Shown here piece after piece: positions 48,750 through 56,430 of a DNA stretch of 64,000 nucleotides; position 1 is the stretch's first letter, and each line of letters opens with the position of its first letter. The notes under the pieces are model-generated. The model worked only from the letters and a program-made list of their open reading frames with translations. It did not search any database and was not told the DNA's origin. Origin of the DNA: a virus. The DNA lies in the IMG/VR virus record IMGVR_UViG_3300036791_000462, positions 1-64,000 of that record. One strand, given 5' to 3'. A program made the position numbers and the translations under genes.

Positions 48750-51604
48750 GCCACCCTCGGGCGCAGCACCCCGGTGAGCCGATTGCCCCGACGGGCGCGG
48801 TTACCTGTTGGTTCCTGGGTGCCTGCCAGGATCGCGTTGGTGCGCGCGGTCAGGCCCTTCAGTTCTCTGGCGGCAGCGCGCTGCTCGTCGCGGGTGCCGA
48901 GAATCACCTCGTGCGGGTCCGCGACGAGCCCGCCGTGCTGGGACACGCCCCACGCCCGGTCGTAGTACGGCTTCGCGGCTTTCTGCAGGTCCGCGACAAC
49001 CTGTTTCTCGGCCGGTGTCGGCTCGCGTTTCTGCTGTTTGGCAAGCTCCTCGACCTGGCGTTCCAACTCGTAGTAGTGGTGGCCCGGCCCGATCTCCTTC
49101 GTCCACCACAGCGGGTTGGTGTTGACCTGAAGCTCGGTCGTCAGCCCACCGGCGGACTCGGGTGCGCGCAGGATCAGGGTCGTGTCGCCGTACCCGTTCT
49201 CCGTCGAGCGGTTCGACCCGTTCGCGTCCACCAGACGGCGTTTCATCCGCTCCACCGTCCAGCCCTTCGCAGCGACCTGCTGGCGGATCGTCGCGAGCGT
49301 GTGTTCGAGATCCTGCGCGGTCGGGACGGTCACCGTCGCACGAACCGCGTCGTGCAGGTCAGAGAAGTCGTTCGCGTGACCCAGCGACGCCTGCTTCGCA
49401 ATCGCTCGCTTCAGGCTCTTGATCGGCGCGACGATCAGGTGCGGCTGGTCCATGTTGTGCTGGATGTCCTGCCCGGTCTGCTGGAAGCTCTTGCCCTGCG
49501 AAATGTCGTGCTTGGTCCCGCCAAGCTGGTCGATCACGCCGGTGCCGATGTCGAGGATCTGCTGCAACGCCGGAAGCGTTTTCGACTCGCCTCGCGCGAG
49601 AAGCTCCTGCGGGTCGCTGACCGGCTGTTTCTTCTTCTCCCCGTCGCCGGTGATCCCGAACTGGTCGCGCATCGACTGAAACTCCTTCGAGACGTTGCGG
49701 CCCACACGACGCTCGACCTCGGGGTTCGTTCGGGTCGTCTGCCCGCCCGTTTTCCAGACGCCGCGCTTCGGGCCTGCCACGTCACGCACGCCAGGTAGCT
49801 GCTCGTGCGCCTTGGCGAGCACCTGCGCGTACGCGCGGTCGGCAGGGATCGCGTAGTCCGAACCGTCGAGCTTCTTGTCCTCCGCGCCCGACGGGAAGCT
49901 GATCTTGCCGTCCGGCAGCGCTTGGGCTACGAGCCTCGGTGGGTTCGGTCGGCCGGACGCTTCGTCCAACCCCTGGTTGGTGTCGTACACGTGGACTCGC
50001 GCGCCCATCTGCGCCGCCTTGTCCATCACGCCGGGGATCGTCGCGGACACGTCGCGGTGGACCGCGCGCATGATCACGTCGGGGATCATGCGACCGCCCG
50101 CCTCGGCGTTCGCACGCGCCTTCTCGGCACGGTCCTTCGCGCGGCTGATCGCGTCGTTCGTCGGCGTGCTGACGTAGGAGATGCGCGGGTTGACGTACCC
50201 CGCGTCGGTGAACGACTTGACGCGCTTGGCGACCTCGTCGGCGTTCGTGTTCGTGATCCCGTCCACGATCACGTTCAGCTTGCGCTTCTGCGCCTCCGCC
50301 ATCACGTGCTGCGCGATGTCCCACGCCTCGGCGTACACCCGCAGGTTCGCCTCCGGGTCATCCGCCGAGCTTGCCTGAAACTCGGGTAGCTCCGCCTTGA
50401 TCAGGTCCGGGTCGAGGAGCAGCGCGTTCTGAGGCAGCGCATCCGGGTCGTCAGGGTGCTTCTGGCTGAGCATGTGCAACAGCCCGCCCTTCCCGGCCGC
50501 GTACCCACCGCCGGTGAACATCACGGTCGGCTTGCCGGACGGCGCTTTCAGATACGAGTTCGTTTTGCTGAGCCCCCGGTCGTTGCCCTTCGCGTCCAGG
50601 TTGTGCTCGCGCAGCATCATGTCGATGATCCGCGCGTGCAGCTTCGCGCGGGACTGGTCCCACGTGCCGTCCGGGTTGCGGTACATCTCAGCGGTCGTCG
50701 GCCTGGTGGTCGCATCCTCCGCGTACGCCAACAGCGTTTTCTGGGACACGCGGCCCGCATCGTTGAAGTGAACCTCCGCTTGGCTCAGATCATGCTCACC
50801 GCGAACCTGCCCAGCGGCCGGGGTTGAGCGTGACAGCCCGACGCGACGCACCCGGCGGCCGATCCGCTTCTCCAGCGACTTGGTGCGCCGTTCGTACAGC
50901 GCCGACTGGCCGTGCGCGAGCGTCTGCTTACGGTCGTGGATCGCGTTGGTGTGCGCCTGCTCCTTCGCGAAGTGCTCCGCCGCCGCCGCGTGGTCACCAC
51001 GTTTCGCTGCCGCGTTGCCCGCCTTGCGTTCCTGGGTCGCGAGCCGCTCCAGGCGCTGGCGTCCAGCGAGGTGAACCTTCTGCGCGTCGGTGGCCTCCTG
51101 TTTGAACTGGCGCAGGCTCATCGCCTCCGGGAGCGTGCCGCCAGTCTGCACCGCCTTACCCGCAGGATGCGGTTCGGGGGTCGCGAACACGGGAAACTTC
51201 CCGCCTCTGACGCCAGCCCGGCGGCCCTTCAGCACCTTGATCTCGCCCGGCATCCGCTCCGTCGGTGGGCGCTGGATCGTTTTCAGACGCGGGCCTGAGT
51301 GAACCGCTTTCGCGATCCGGTTCTGCGGCACGACCTCGTGGGAGCGGAGCTTCGCGTCGGCAAACGCGCCGCCGAGCTTGTCGATCCACTTCCCGCCACG
51401 GCCGCGCGGGTGCAGCACCTCGGTCCAGTCAACCTCCTGCAGGCCGGTGAGCGCCAGGTCGAGCACGCCTGCCTGCTCCCACAGGTCAAGTTCGGTGTGC
51501 GACACCCAGCCGATCCGGTCCAGATCGTCGGTGGTGGCGAGCCCCCGGCGCAAGAACTCCTCTCGGAGGGTGGCGTTCTCGCGCGCAATGGTGGCAGCCT
51601 CCAT
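48746..51604 (-). CDS. Virion-type protein with zeta-toxin kinase and RelA/SpoT-like domains
   Basis: The 952-aa protein has a helical N-terminus, LHPRGRGGKW (64-73), a basic coiled-coil part (165-250), and a zeta-toxin-like P-loop kinase at about 350-545: Walker A in FTGGGYAAGKGG (365-374), LLDPDLIKAELPEF, VIVDGITNTN and GGRMIPDVIMRAVHRD. At about 705-870 is a RelA/SpoT-like synthetase region: DFSDLHDAVRATVTV, ENGYGDTTLIL, ELQVNT (with the likely catalytic Glu) and GHHYYE. Zeta toxins phosphorylate UDP-sugars of wall synthesis; RelA/SpoT domains make (p)ppGpp or related nucleotides. No adjacent antitoxin is recognised. Packaging and delivery into the host are inferred from the shared motif with another virion-type protein. 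Confidence 0.8.
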   Translation of the reverse strand: MEAATIARENATLREEFLRRGLATTDDLDRIGWVSHTELDLWEQAGVLDLALTGLQEVDWTEVLHPRGRGGKWIDKLGGAFADAKLRSHEVVPQNRIAKAVHSGPRLKTIQRPPTERMPGEIKVLKGRRAGVRGGKFPVFATPEPHPAGKAVQTGGTLPEAMSLRQFKQEATDAQKVHLAGRQRLERLATQERKAGNAAAKRGDHAAAAEHFAKEQAHTNAIHDRKQTLAHGQSALYERRTKSLEKRIGRRVRRVGLSRSTPAAGQVRGEHDLSQAEVHFNDAGRVSQKTLLAYAEDATTRPTTAEMYRNPDGTWDQSRAKLHARIIDMMLREHNLDAKGNDRGLSKTNSYLKAPSGKPTVMFTGGGYAAGKGGLLHMLSQKHPDDPDALPQNALLLDPDLIKAELPEFQASSADDPEANLRVYAEAWDIAQHVMAEAQKRKLNVIVDGITNTNADEVAKRVKSFTDAGYVNPRISYVSTPTNDAISRAKDRAEKARANAEAGGRMIPDVIMRAVHRDVSATIPGVMDKAAQMGARVHVYDTNQGLDEASGRPNPPRLVAQALPDGKISFPSGAEDKKLDGSDYAIPADRAYAQVLAKAHEQLPGVRDVAGPKRGVWKTGGQTTRTNPEVERRVGRNVSKEFQSMRDQFGITGDGEKKKQPVSDPQELLARGESKTLPALQQILDIGTGVIDQLGGTKHDISQGKSFQQTGQDIQHNMDQPHLIVAPIKSLKRAIAKQASLGHANDFSDLHDAVRATVTVPTAQDLEHTLATIRQQVAAKGWTVERMKRRLVDANGSNRSTENGYGDTTLILRAPESAGGLTTELQVNTNPLWWTKEIGPGHHYYELERQVEELAKQQKREPTPAEKQVVADLQKAAKPYYDRAWGVSQHGGLVADPHEVILGTRDEQRAAARELKGLTARTNAILAGTQEPTGNRARRGNRLTGVLRPRVA

Positions 51605-51641
51605 TTGGGCGGCAATGCTAACGCCGCTGCAGGCGGTTACC

Positions 51642-51905
51642 TCAGACGAACGGTGAGCGCTCCTGCGGGCGCGTCAACCGCCACCACTTCCGTGCCTGCT
51701 CCACTTTCTGTCTGATCGCGGGTCGCTGGTCCTCGTAGATGCAGTGGTCGCACACCGCTTCGAACTGCAGCAGCCGCTCTTTCGCGAACCGGCCGCAACA
51801 CCGGCAGCGACACTGGTGCAGCGCATGTCGTTGGCTGGCCTCGCGGCGGTCGTCGTCCACATCCTGCGGTGAGACGAACAGTCGCAGGCTGCTTCGGTCG
51901 GGCAT
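51642..51905 (-). CDS. Cysteine-rich zinc-binding protein
   Basis: An 87-aa protein with a dense metal-type cluster (HQCRCRCCGRF, then VCDHC) and a basic C-terminal helix (RQKVEQARKWWRLTR). It ends 38 bases before the toxin-domain gene. It may be a nucleic-acid-binding zinc finger; it overlaps no other convincing frame. Confidence 0.62.
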   Translation of the reverse strand: MPDRSSLRLFVSPQDVDDDRREASQRHALHQCRCRCCGRFAKERLLQFEAVCDHCIYEDQRPAIRQKVEQARKWWRLTRPQERSPFV

Positions 51906-51914
51906 GCGCGGACT

Positions 51915-52148
51915 CTATCGTGCGCTTGCGACCCACTCTCGATAGAGGCTCATCACCTCATCCGGCGCGTAGCTGCGCGCGTCCAGGTCAAGCCACTCCA
52001 GGAACCGTAGTGCGCGGTCCTCCGAGGACTCGCCATCTTCGCCTTCCTCGAACACCGGTCCGAACGCGATCCCGGTCACGCTGTCGTACAGCACCGCGAC
52101 CTCGCGGGAGTCGCCCGTCTCAAACCCGATGATGATCCTGACGCTCAC
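51915..52148 (-). CDS. 77-aa hypothetical protein
   Basis: A small acidic protein: beta N-terminus (VRIIIGFETGDSREVAVLYD), an acidic loop (EEGEDGESSEDRA) and a helical end (APDEVMSLYREWVASAR). It starts after the terminator-like hairpin of the secreted surface protein gene. The function is unknown. Confidence 0.62.
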   Translation of the reverse strand: MSVRIIIGFETGDSREVAVLYDSVTGIAFGPVFEEGEDGESSEDRALRFLEWLDLDARSYAPDEVMSLYREWVASAR

Positions 52149-52159
52149 GTTGATCCTGC

Positions 52160-52202
52160 GACCCCCAGGACTTGGTGGTCCACCGTTGTCCTGGGGGTCG
52201 GT
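52160..52202 (-). terminator. Hairpin terminator after the surface protein gene
   Basis: GACCCCCAGGAC and GTCCTGGGGGTC pair perfectly over 12 bp, with a smaller GGTGG/CCACC stem inside the loop. It lies just after the end of the surface protein gene. No U-run follows, which is common for GC-rich phages. Confidence 0.6.
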
Positions 52203-52213
52203 AGGTCAGGCGA

Positions 52214-53965
52214 TCAGGTCGCCTGAATCCGGACGTGCATCGCCTTGCGGTTCAGCACGACGCGGACCTGGTGCCCGTTGCGGATCAGACGGCGCAGAAC
52301 GCCGCATGTCTGGCCCTTCCCATTCAGTTCGCGAATGAGAACCTCACATGAGGTCTTCGAGCCCTTCGAGTTGAGCCACAGCACGTTGCGATGACCCTTG
52401 CGCAGGTAGCTCACTCGCTCGCCAACGAGGCAGCGCAGCACCGGCGGCTTGCTACCAGTGGGGGCCACGTACGGAGGCGGCGTGTCAACGACAGGCATCG
52501 GGTAGACGCCCGGCATCGTCGGGGTCGTGACCGGCACGACAGTCGGCGCTGGGGTTGTCGCCCCGGTGCCTGAGCCCGTCCCTGAGCCCGTGCCCGTAGC
52601 GGGCGGGATGACCGGCAGCGGCGGGGTGCCAGCAGTGGCGTTCGTGAACGTCACCTCGGTCACACCAGCGCTGATCGTGGCTGTGATCGTCCCTGCGGAC
52701 AGGCTGTCCGAGACGAAGTCGGCCGATGGGTCAACCGCTTCGCCGATGACCGACAGTCCGGTCGTGGGCGTTTCGGTGATCGTCTCGGTCGCGCTGAGCG
52801 GGAACGAGCCCGCGATGGCGCAGAAGCCAGCCGGGACGCTCAGCGTCTGGCCGCCGATGGTGAACTTGAACACCTGGCCGACGGTGACGCCGGTACCCGC
52901 GTTCTTGCAGACCTTCAGCAGACCCGGTGCGGCCGGGACGTTGGTGTAGAACACGTCCGTCTCGCCGGACCCGAGCGTCACGCTGACGTTCCCGCCATTG
53001 AGGTCGGTCGAGCCTGGCACCGCGCGGTTGTCGGTCACGTTGATCGCGCTGACAGCCGTGCCTGGGACGGCGGTTTCGTGGATGTTCAGAACGGTCCCGC
53101 CTGGGTACGGAGTCGGGATCAGCACACAGCTACCTGGGAACGGTTCGGCAACGGCGGTGTACGTGTTGCCGCCGACCGTGAACGAGTAGATCGTCCCGTT
53201 CAGGCTGGACGCCCCCGCGATCTTGCAGATCTTCAGCCGCGAGGTTGAGTTGACGAACGTCTCGATGACTTCGTTGTTGACATCGGTGCCCTGCGGGACG
53301 TTGACCTCGGTCGTGTCAGCGGCGAGGTTGTCGGACAGCAGGTCGGTCGAGGGGATCGTGGAGACGGCCACCAGGTCGGTGTTGTTCGACCCGATCTCGT
53401 TGACCTGATCCGTTCCGGCTGGCACCCGGAACGAGTCCGAGCAAGCGCCGACCGGCACGCCCGAGACGACCTTGTCGAAGCCCATCGGCCCCTTGACCTC
53501 GAACGTGAACGTGCCCGTCAACCCGGAGCCCTGCGCTGCTGATTTGCAGATCTCCAGAGTGCCGAACATCTCTTTGTTCGTGTATTCGACCGTGGTCGCG
53601 GTCGAGATGTCGCCCGCCGCGACCGTGACCACATCCGTGCGTGTGCTCAGGTTCGAGGACACGAGGTCGGCCTGCGGGATCGTGTCGGTCGCCGTCTCAG
53701 CCGTGAAGGTGTTCGACGCCTCCACGACCGTGTGGTTGCCAGCAGGCACCTGCAGCGGTGCCGAACACTGCCCGGTGAGCACAACTACCTGGTGCCCATC
53801 GACCGTGAACGTGAACGGCCCCGTCACCGGCGCGGTGGAGTCTGAGTGCTTGCAGATCTCCAGGAATCCGGTTGGTACGGCGGTCGGTACGGACGCGCTC
53901 GCGAGCGCCGGTACGACCAGGGCGGCGACAGCGACAGCTACCGCCACCAGAATGACTTTCTTCAT
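52214..53965 (-). CDS. Secreted four-repeat surface protein
   Basis: The 583-aa protein has a Sec signal peptide (MKKVILVAVAVAVAALVVPA, cleavage near ASA). Four Ig-like repeats follow, each opening L(E/K)(I/V)CK and holding a second Cys (GQCSAPLQVPAG; GACSDSFRVPAG; GSCVLIPTPYPGG; AGFCAIAGSFPL), so each likely has one disulfide. A Gly/Thr/Pro linker (GTGSGTGSGTG) and a small basic C-terminal domain with three cysteines end it. There is no LPXTG. Similar repeats occur in secreted actinobacterial proteins. The probable role is at the cell surface of the infected host, for example receptor masking; this is inferred. GGGAGA precedes ATG. Confidence 0.78.
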   Translation of the reverse strand: MKKVILVAVAVAVAALVVPALASASVPTAVPTGFLEICKHSDSTAPVTGPFTFTVDGHQVVVLTGQCSAPLQVPAGNHTVVEASNTFTAETATDTIPQADLVSSNLSTRTDVVTVAAGDISTATTVEYTNKEMFGTLEICKSAAQGSGLTGTFTFEVKGPMGFDKVVSGVPVGACSDSFRVPAGTDQVNEIGSNNTDLVAVSTIPSTDLLSDNLAADTTEVNVPQGTDVNNEVIETFVNSTSRLKICKIAGASSLNGTIYSFTVGGNTYTAVAEPFPGSCVLIPTPYPGGTVLNIHETAVPGTAVSAINVTDNRAVPGSTDLNGGNVSVTLGSGETDVFYTNVPAAPGLLKVCKNAGTGVTVGQVFKFTIGGQTLSVPAGFCAIAGSFPLSATETITETPTTGLSVIGEAVDPSADFVSDSLSAGTITATISAGVTEVTFTNATAGTPPLPVIPPATGTGSGTGSGTGATTPAPTVVPVTTPTMPGVYPMPVVDTPPPYVAPTGSKPPVLRCLVGERVSYLRKGHRNVLWLNSKGSKTSCEVLIRELNGKGQTCGVLRRLIRNGHQVRVVLNRKAMHVRIQAT

Positions 53966-54194
53966 GCGAAGAACTCTCCCGTCACAAGATTTACAGAGAA
54001 ACAGTTGATCCGTTGTGTCTCGTTTCTGCTAATTGCCCCCTCCCGAGCCCAGCGTCTGCGCAGCGGTTAGCTGCTCCACTTACACAGACAGTGGACTTAG
54101 ATCAGCTTTACCAGGTGCCACGGTGCCATCGCGGCGGGGGGATCTTACTCCCTGTGACGAACCCAACCAGGGTTTTTCTGGTGATCGTCTGTGG
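53966..54194. other. Intergenic region before the surface protein gene
   Basis: This 229-base gap is more AT-rich than its surroundings. It probably holds the promoter of the surface protein on the minus strand, but no copy of the 19-bp repeat and no convincing -35/-10 pair is seen. Confidence 0.4.
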
Positions 54195-54314
54195 TCACCT
54201 CTCGCGCTCCCGATAGCCGCAGCCGCAGCACACGCGGTAGATCCGCCACGGCAGCCAGCCACGCACCCGAATGAAGTTGTGCCCCAACTCGCCCCACTTC
54301 GGACAGACGCTCAT
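54195..54314 (-). CDS. 39-aa zinc-ribbon peptide
   Basis: From ATG 54314 the frame reads MSVCPKWGELGHNFIRVRGW and ends VCCGCGYRERER. It has C...CCxC metal ligands and a basic end. It overlaps the preceding gene. The function is unknown. Confidence 0.55.
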   Translation of the reverse strand: MSVCPKWGELGHNFIRVRGWLPWRIYRVCCGCGYRERER

Positions 54315-54514
54315 GGCGGCGTGCGGTTCGCGTCGGGGTGAGCGGCAAGCCAGTTCCGGTGAAGTTCTGGCGTAAGCCTTGGATCGGGTTCCTTCGTCGC
54401 CCACAGGCGACCCCGATGCGCGTTCCCTCGCGGCGTATGACAGCGCTCGCCGACGCCTGCGCCGCAACTAGGACAGCCAATCGCAAGCGCATACCGTTCT
54501 GCCTGCTCGCTCAA
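54311..54514 (-). CDS. Zinc-finger protein
   Basis: From TTG 54514 the product is 67 aa (LSEQAERYALAIGCPSCGAG, VGERCHTPRGNAHRGRLW). The CPSCGA...C.TP.G...H..R pattern is a small zinc finger known from phages and actinobacteria. The start is uncertain; the frame is open further upstream. Confidence 0.58.
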   Translation of the reverse strand: MSEQAERYALAIGCPSCGAGVGERCHTPRGNAHRGRLWATKEPDPRLTPELHRNWLAAHPDANRTPP

Positions 54515-54515
54515 A

Positions 54516-54713
54516 TCACCACAGCCCTTCGGCAGCCGTGCGGAGGTCGGCGATGAACTCCTCAACCTCGTCGCGCGAGTACAAGGCCGGTCCTTCGCTG
54601 TCGGCTGTCCCACCGTTCGCGCGGTACACGACCAGCACGCGGCGTTGGCGTTCGCGTGTCCCGTCGCCCCAGACCTGCTCGGCGATCACCCAGCCCTTGT
54701 CCTCGTCAACCAC
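54516..54713 (-). CDS. 65-aa hypothetical protein
   Basis: GTG 54713 follows GGGGGACAG. The product is alpha/beta (KGWVIAEQVWGDGTRERQRR, VLVVYRANGGTADSEGPALY) with a C-terminal helix. It overlaps the preceding gene. The function is unknown. Confidence 0.58.
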   Translation of the reverse strand: MVDEDKGWVIAEQVWGDGTRERQRRVLVVYRANGGTADSEGPALYSRDEVEEFIADLRTAAEGLW

Positions 54714-54906
54714 CCTGTCCCCCGTTCGTGAGCGGGGCTCGCCCGAACAGGATGCAGATCGCCTCGGAGGCAAGCGTGTCGCAACCCGCCTCGCAGATCT
54801 CCCACGGCTCCGTGTGACCCAGCGCATCGTGCAGCCGCATCGACAGGCCCCAGTGGCGCTCAATCGGGATGTGCTCAAAGTCGAGCGTGCCGCCAGGCTC
54901 GGCCAT
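54706..54906 (-). CDS. 66-aa hypothetical protein
   Basis: From ATG 54906 (overlap with the preceding stop): MAEPGGTLDFEHIPIERHWG, then ICEAGCDTLASEAICILFGR. Three cysteines are present but not in a clear zinc pattern. The function is unknown. Confidence 0.58.
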   Translation of the reverse strand: MAEPGGTLDFEHIPIERHWGLSMRLHDALGHTEPWEICEAGCDTLASEAICILFGRAPLTNGGQGG

Positions 54907-55157
54907 CAGTTCCACGGCGCGGCTCGGCGCATGTCGGCAAAGTGATCGTCGGGGGTGATCTCCGGGTGCATCCACTTCCAGATCTCCCAGCGCCCAAGAG
55001 CGAACACGAAGCCGATGCCGACGCCGACCGCGACCCCTTCCAGCGGCGTCACCGACACGAGCGTCAGGACGCCGAACACGACGGCGGCGCTGAGCAACGC
55101 GTTCGGCCAGTAGCGCGGTGTCCACGCCCGGCGGGTGCGACTGTAAAACCTACTCAT
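54906..55157 (-). CDS. 83-aa two-helix membrane protein
   Basis: From ATG 55157. A basic N-terminus (SRFYSRTRRAWTPRYWPN) precedes two hydrophobic helices (LLSAAVVFGVLTLVSVTPLE, VAVGVGIGFVFALGRW). The C-terminus is soluble. A membrane role such as lysis or exclusion is possible; no family is recognised. Confidence 0.62.
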   Translation of the reverse strand: MSRFYSRTRRAWTPRYWPNALLSAAVVFGVLTLVSVTPLEGVAVGVGIGFVFALGRWEIWKWMHPEITPDDHFADMRRAAPWN

Positions 55158-55419
55158 CGCCCACGATCCCGCGTCGTCGGCATTCGCGTTCAAGCTCCGC
55201 CATCAGCGACCGTTCGGGCTCGATCCCACGCTTGAACTGGTGGCGGCGATCAAGCTCCTGGAGGATGTCCAGCAGGCAGTAGGCCTCGGCGTCGCTGAAC
55301 CCGTCCCAGCGCTTGCGGCGGTCGCGGCGACGCAGGCGGCGCGGCTGTCTCGGCACGTCGGACAGCGTGGCATCCATCTGCGGCATCCGGAAGACCGTGG
55401 TGTCGTCAGCGTCGGCCAT
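55150..55419 (-). CDS. 89-aa basic hypothetical protein
   Basis: From ATG 55419. The protein is Arg-rich (RQPRRLRRRDRRKRWDGFSD) followed by a helical part (AEAYCLLDILQELDRRHQFK). It may bind nucleic acid. It overlaps both neighbours. Confidence 0.6.
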   Translation of the reverse strand: MADADDTTVFRMPQMDATLSDVPRQPRRLRRRDRRKRWDGFSDAEAYCLLDILQELDRRHQFKRGIEPERSLMAELERECRRRGIVGDE

Positions 55420-55738
55420 ACGGCCCACCCGCGCGGTTGACCGCGTCGATCAGGTCCGGCATCGCGTTGAGAGCCGCCTGCCGGGAGATCGCCCGCATCC
55501 TGACCACGTCGCACGCGGCCTCCTCGATGTCGAGCAACTGCTCCAGCCGCTCTGTGCGCCAGCACGCCCTGAAACGCTCCCAGCGGGTTTTGGCCTGGTG
55601 GTAGCGACAGTAGGTGCCGCGCCCCGATTTCAGGATCGCGATGTGGTGGGTGCGGGTGCAACGGCCCACGTAATGCTTGCCCAGGCGCATGCGGCGGACA
55701 GCGGGGCGGGCTTCACCGCGAGAGCGGTCAGCCTTCAT
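55406..55738 (-). CDS. 110-aa hypothetical protein
   Basis: A basic protein (GKHYVGRCTRTHHIAILKSG, then YCRYHQAKTRWERFRACWRT) with a helical C-terminus. Cys and His residues may form a zinc site. A partial start-associated element (GGACCGAG) is just before ATG. The function is unknown. Confidence 0.6.
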   Translation of the reverse strand: MKADRSRGEARPAVRRMRLGKHYVGRCTRTHHIAILKSGRGTYCRYHQAKTRWERFRACWRTERLEQLLDIEEAACDVVRMRAISRQAALNAMPDLIDAVNRAGGPYGRR

Positions 55739-55762
55739 CTCGGTCCATCACCCTAACCCCGC

Positions 55763-56056
55763 CTACCGGGTTCCTATCCCGGAATCGGCCTGCTGACCGG
55801 CCGATACCTTGAGCAATTCCAGCAACTCCATCGCGCGGTCGTGCGTGTTGTTGAAGTCCTCCTCGTCGCCGTCCGGCGTGACCCATTCTTTGTACTGGTG
55901 CTCAGCGTCGGCGTAGACGCCGTCGATCTGTTTGTGACCCGCGACCCAGCGCACAAACTGGTTCAGCCACACGGCCTCGGTTTTCAGCCGCTCGTTCTCG
56001 ACGGTCAACTGCTCGATCACGCGCTCGGCCGCTCGCATCGCTGGCGGTTGAGGCAT
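55763..56056 (-). CDS. 97-aa coiled-coil hypothetical protein
   Basis: The N-terminal half is a coiled coil (RAAERVIEQLTVENERLKTE), followed by AVWLNQFVRWVAGHKQIDGV and a helical end. It follows a 56-aa gene in the operon led by operator copy 8. The function is unknown. Confidence 0.63.
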   Translation of the reverse strand: MPQPPAMRAAERVIEQLTVENERLKTEAVWLNQFVRWVAGHKQIDGVYADAEHQYKEWVTPDGDEEDFNNTHDRAMELLELLKVSAGQQADSGIGTR

Positions 56057-56059
56057 CAG

Positions 56060-56230
56060 TCAGTCGGCCTGCTGCTCGGCCGATGTCTCTGAGGTCTTCG
56101 TGCGCTTGGCGTTAGCGCGACTGATCGCCACCTGCTCGCGCACACGCAGGTCGGGGTTGCCCTCGTTCGCGTCGGCGTAAGCGCCGGGACCGATCACCTC
56201 GTCGCAGACCTGCCGGGCGATGTCCCACAT
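56060..56230 (-). CDS. 56-aa hypothetical protein, first gene of operon
   Basis: MWDIARQVCDEVIGPGAYAD and onward, ending with a Ser/Glu-rich tail. CCGACCGAGAGGAG lies just before ATG 56230. It is the first gene controlled by operator copy 8. The function is unknown. Confidence 0.62.
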   Translation of the reverse strand: MWDIARQVCDEVIGPGAYADANEGNPDLRVREQVAISRANAKRTKTSETSAEQQAD

Positions 56231-56284
56231 GTGATCTCCTCTCGGTCGGGAACCGGTTTGGAGCATAACGCACGACGGGTGATA
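56231..56284. promoter_or_regulatory. Operator copy 8 between divergent genes
   Basis: The repeat at 56266-56284 reads TATCACCCGTCGTGCGTTA on the minus strand, with TATGCT (56262-56267) as the minus -10. On the plus strand its other edge gives TGATAGAGT, an extended -10-like box pointing to the RlpA-like gene. One operator may therefore govern both directions. Confidence 0.65.
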
Positions 56285-56339
56285 GAGTCCCGCGCTTCCT
56301 TACCGGTCGTTTAGCCACCAACGAAAGGAGCCGCACCAC

Positions 56340-56430
56340 ACGACCAACTAGCTGAGCCCCCGGAACGTAAGCGAGTACGGGAACAGGCTCGGCGTGCTGA
56401 TCAGTGACCTCAGACCGTCAGGAGGAGTCT
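56340..56430 (+). promoter_or_regulatory. Structured leader of the RlpA-like gene
   Basis: The plus-strand leader holds a long hairpin: GCTGAGCC pairs with GGCTCGGC (about 56352-56394), enclosing CGTA...TACG. GGAGGAG (56421-56427) follows three bases before TTG 56431. A regulatory RNA element is possible. It was compared by eye with c-di-AMP (ydaO) leaders known before actinobacterial wall enzymes; the match is not convincing. Confidence 0.4.

Noticed and set aside
56290-56430. c-di-AMP (ydaO-type) riboswitch before the RlpA-like gene
   Set aside because: The context is suggestive because such leaders precede actinobacterial wall enzymes, but the conserved core motifs are not visible; only a generic hairpin is supported.
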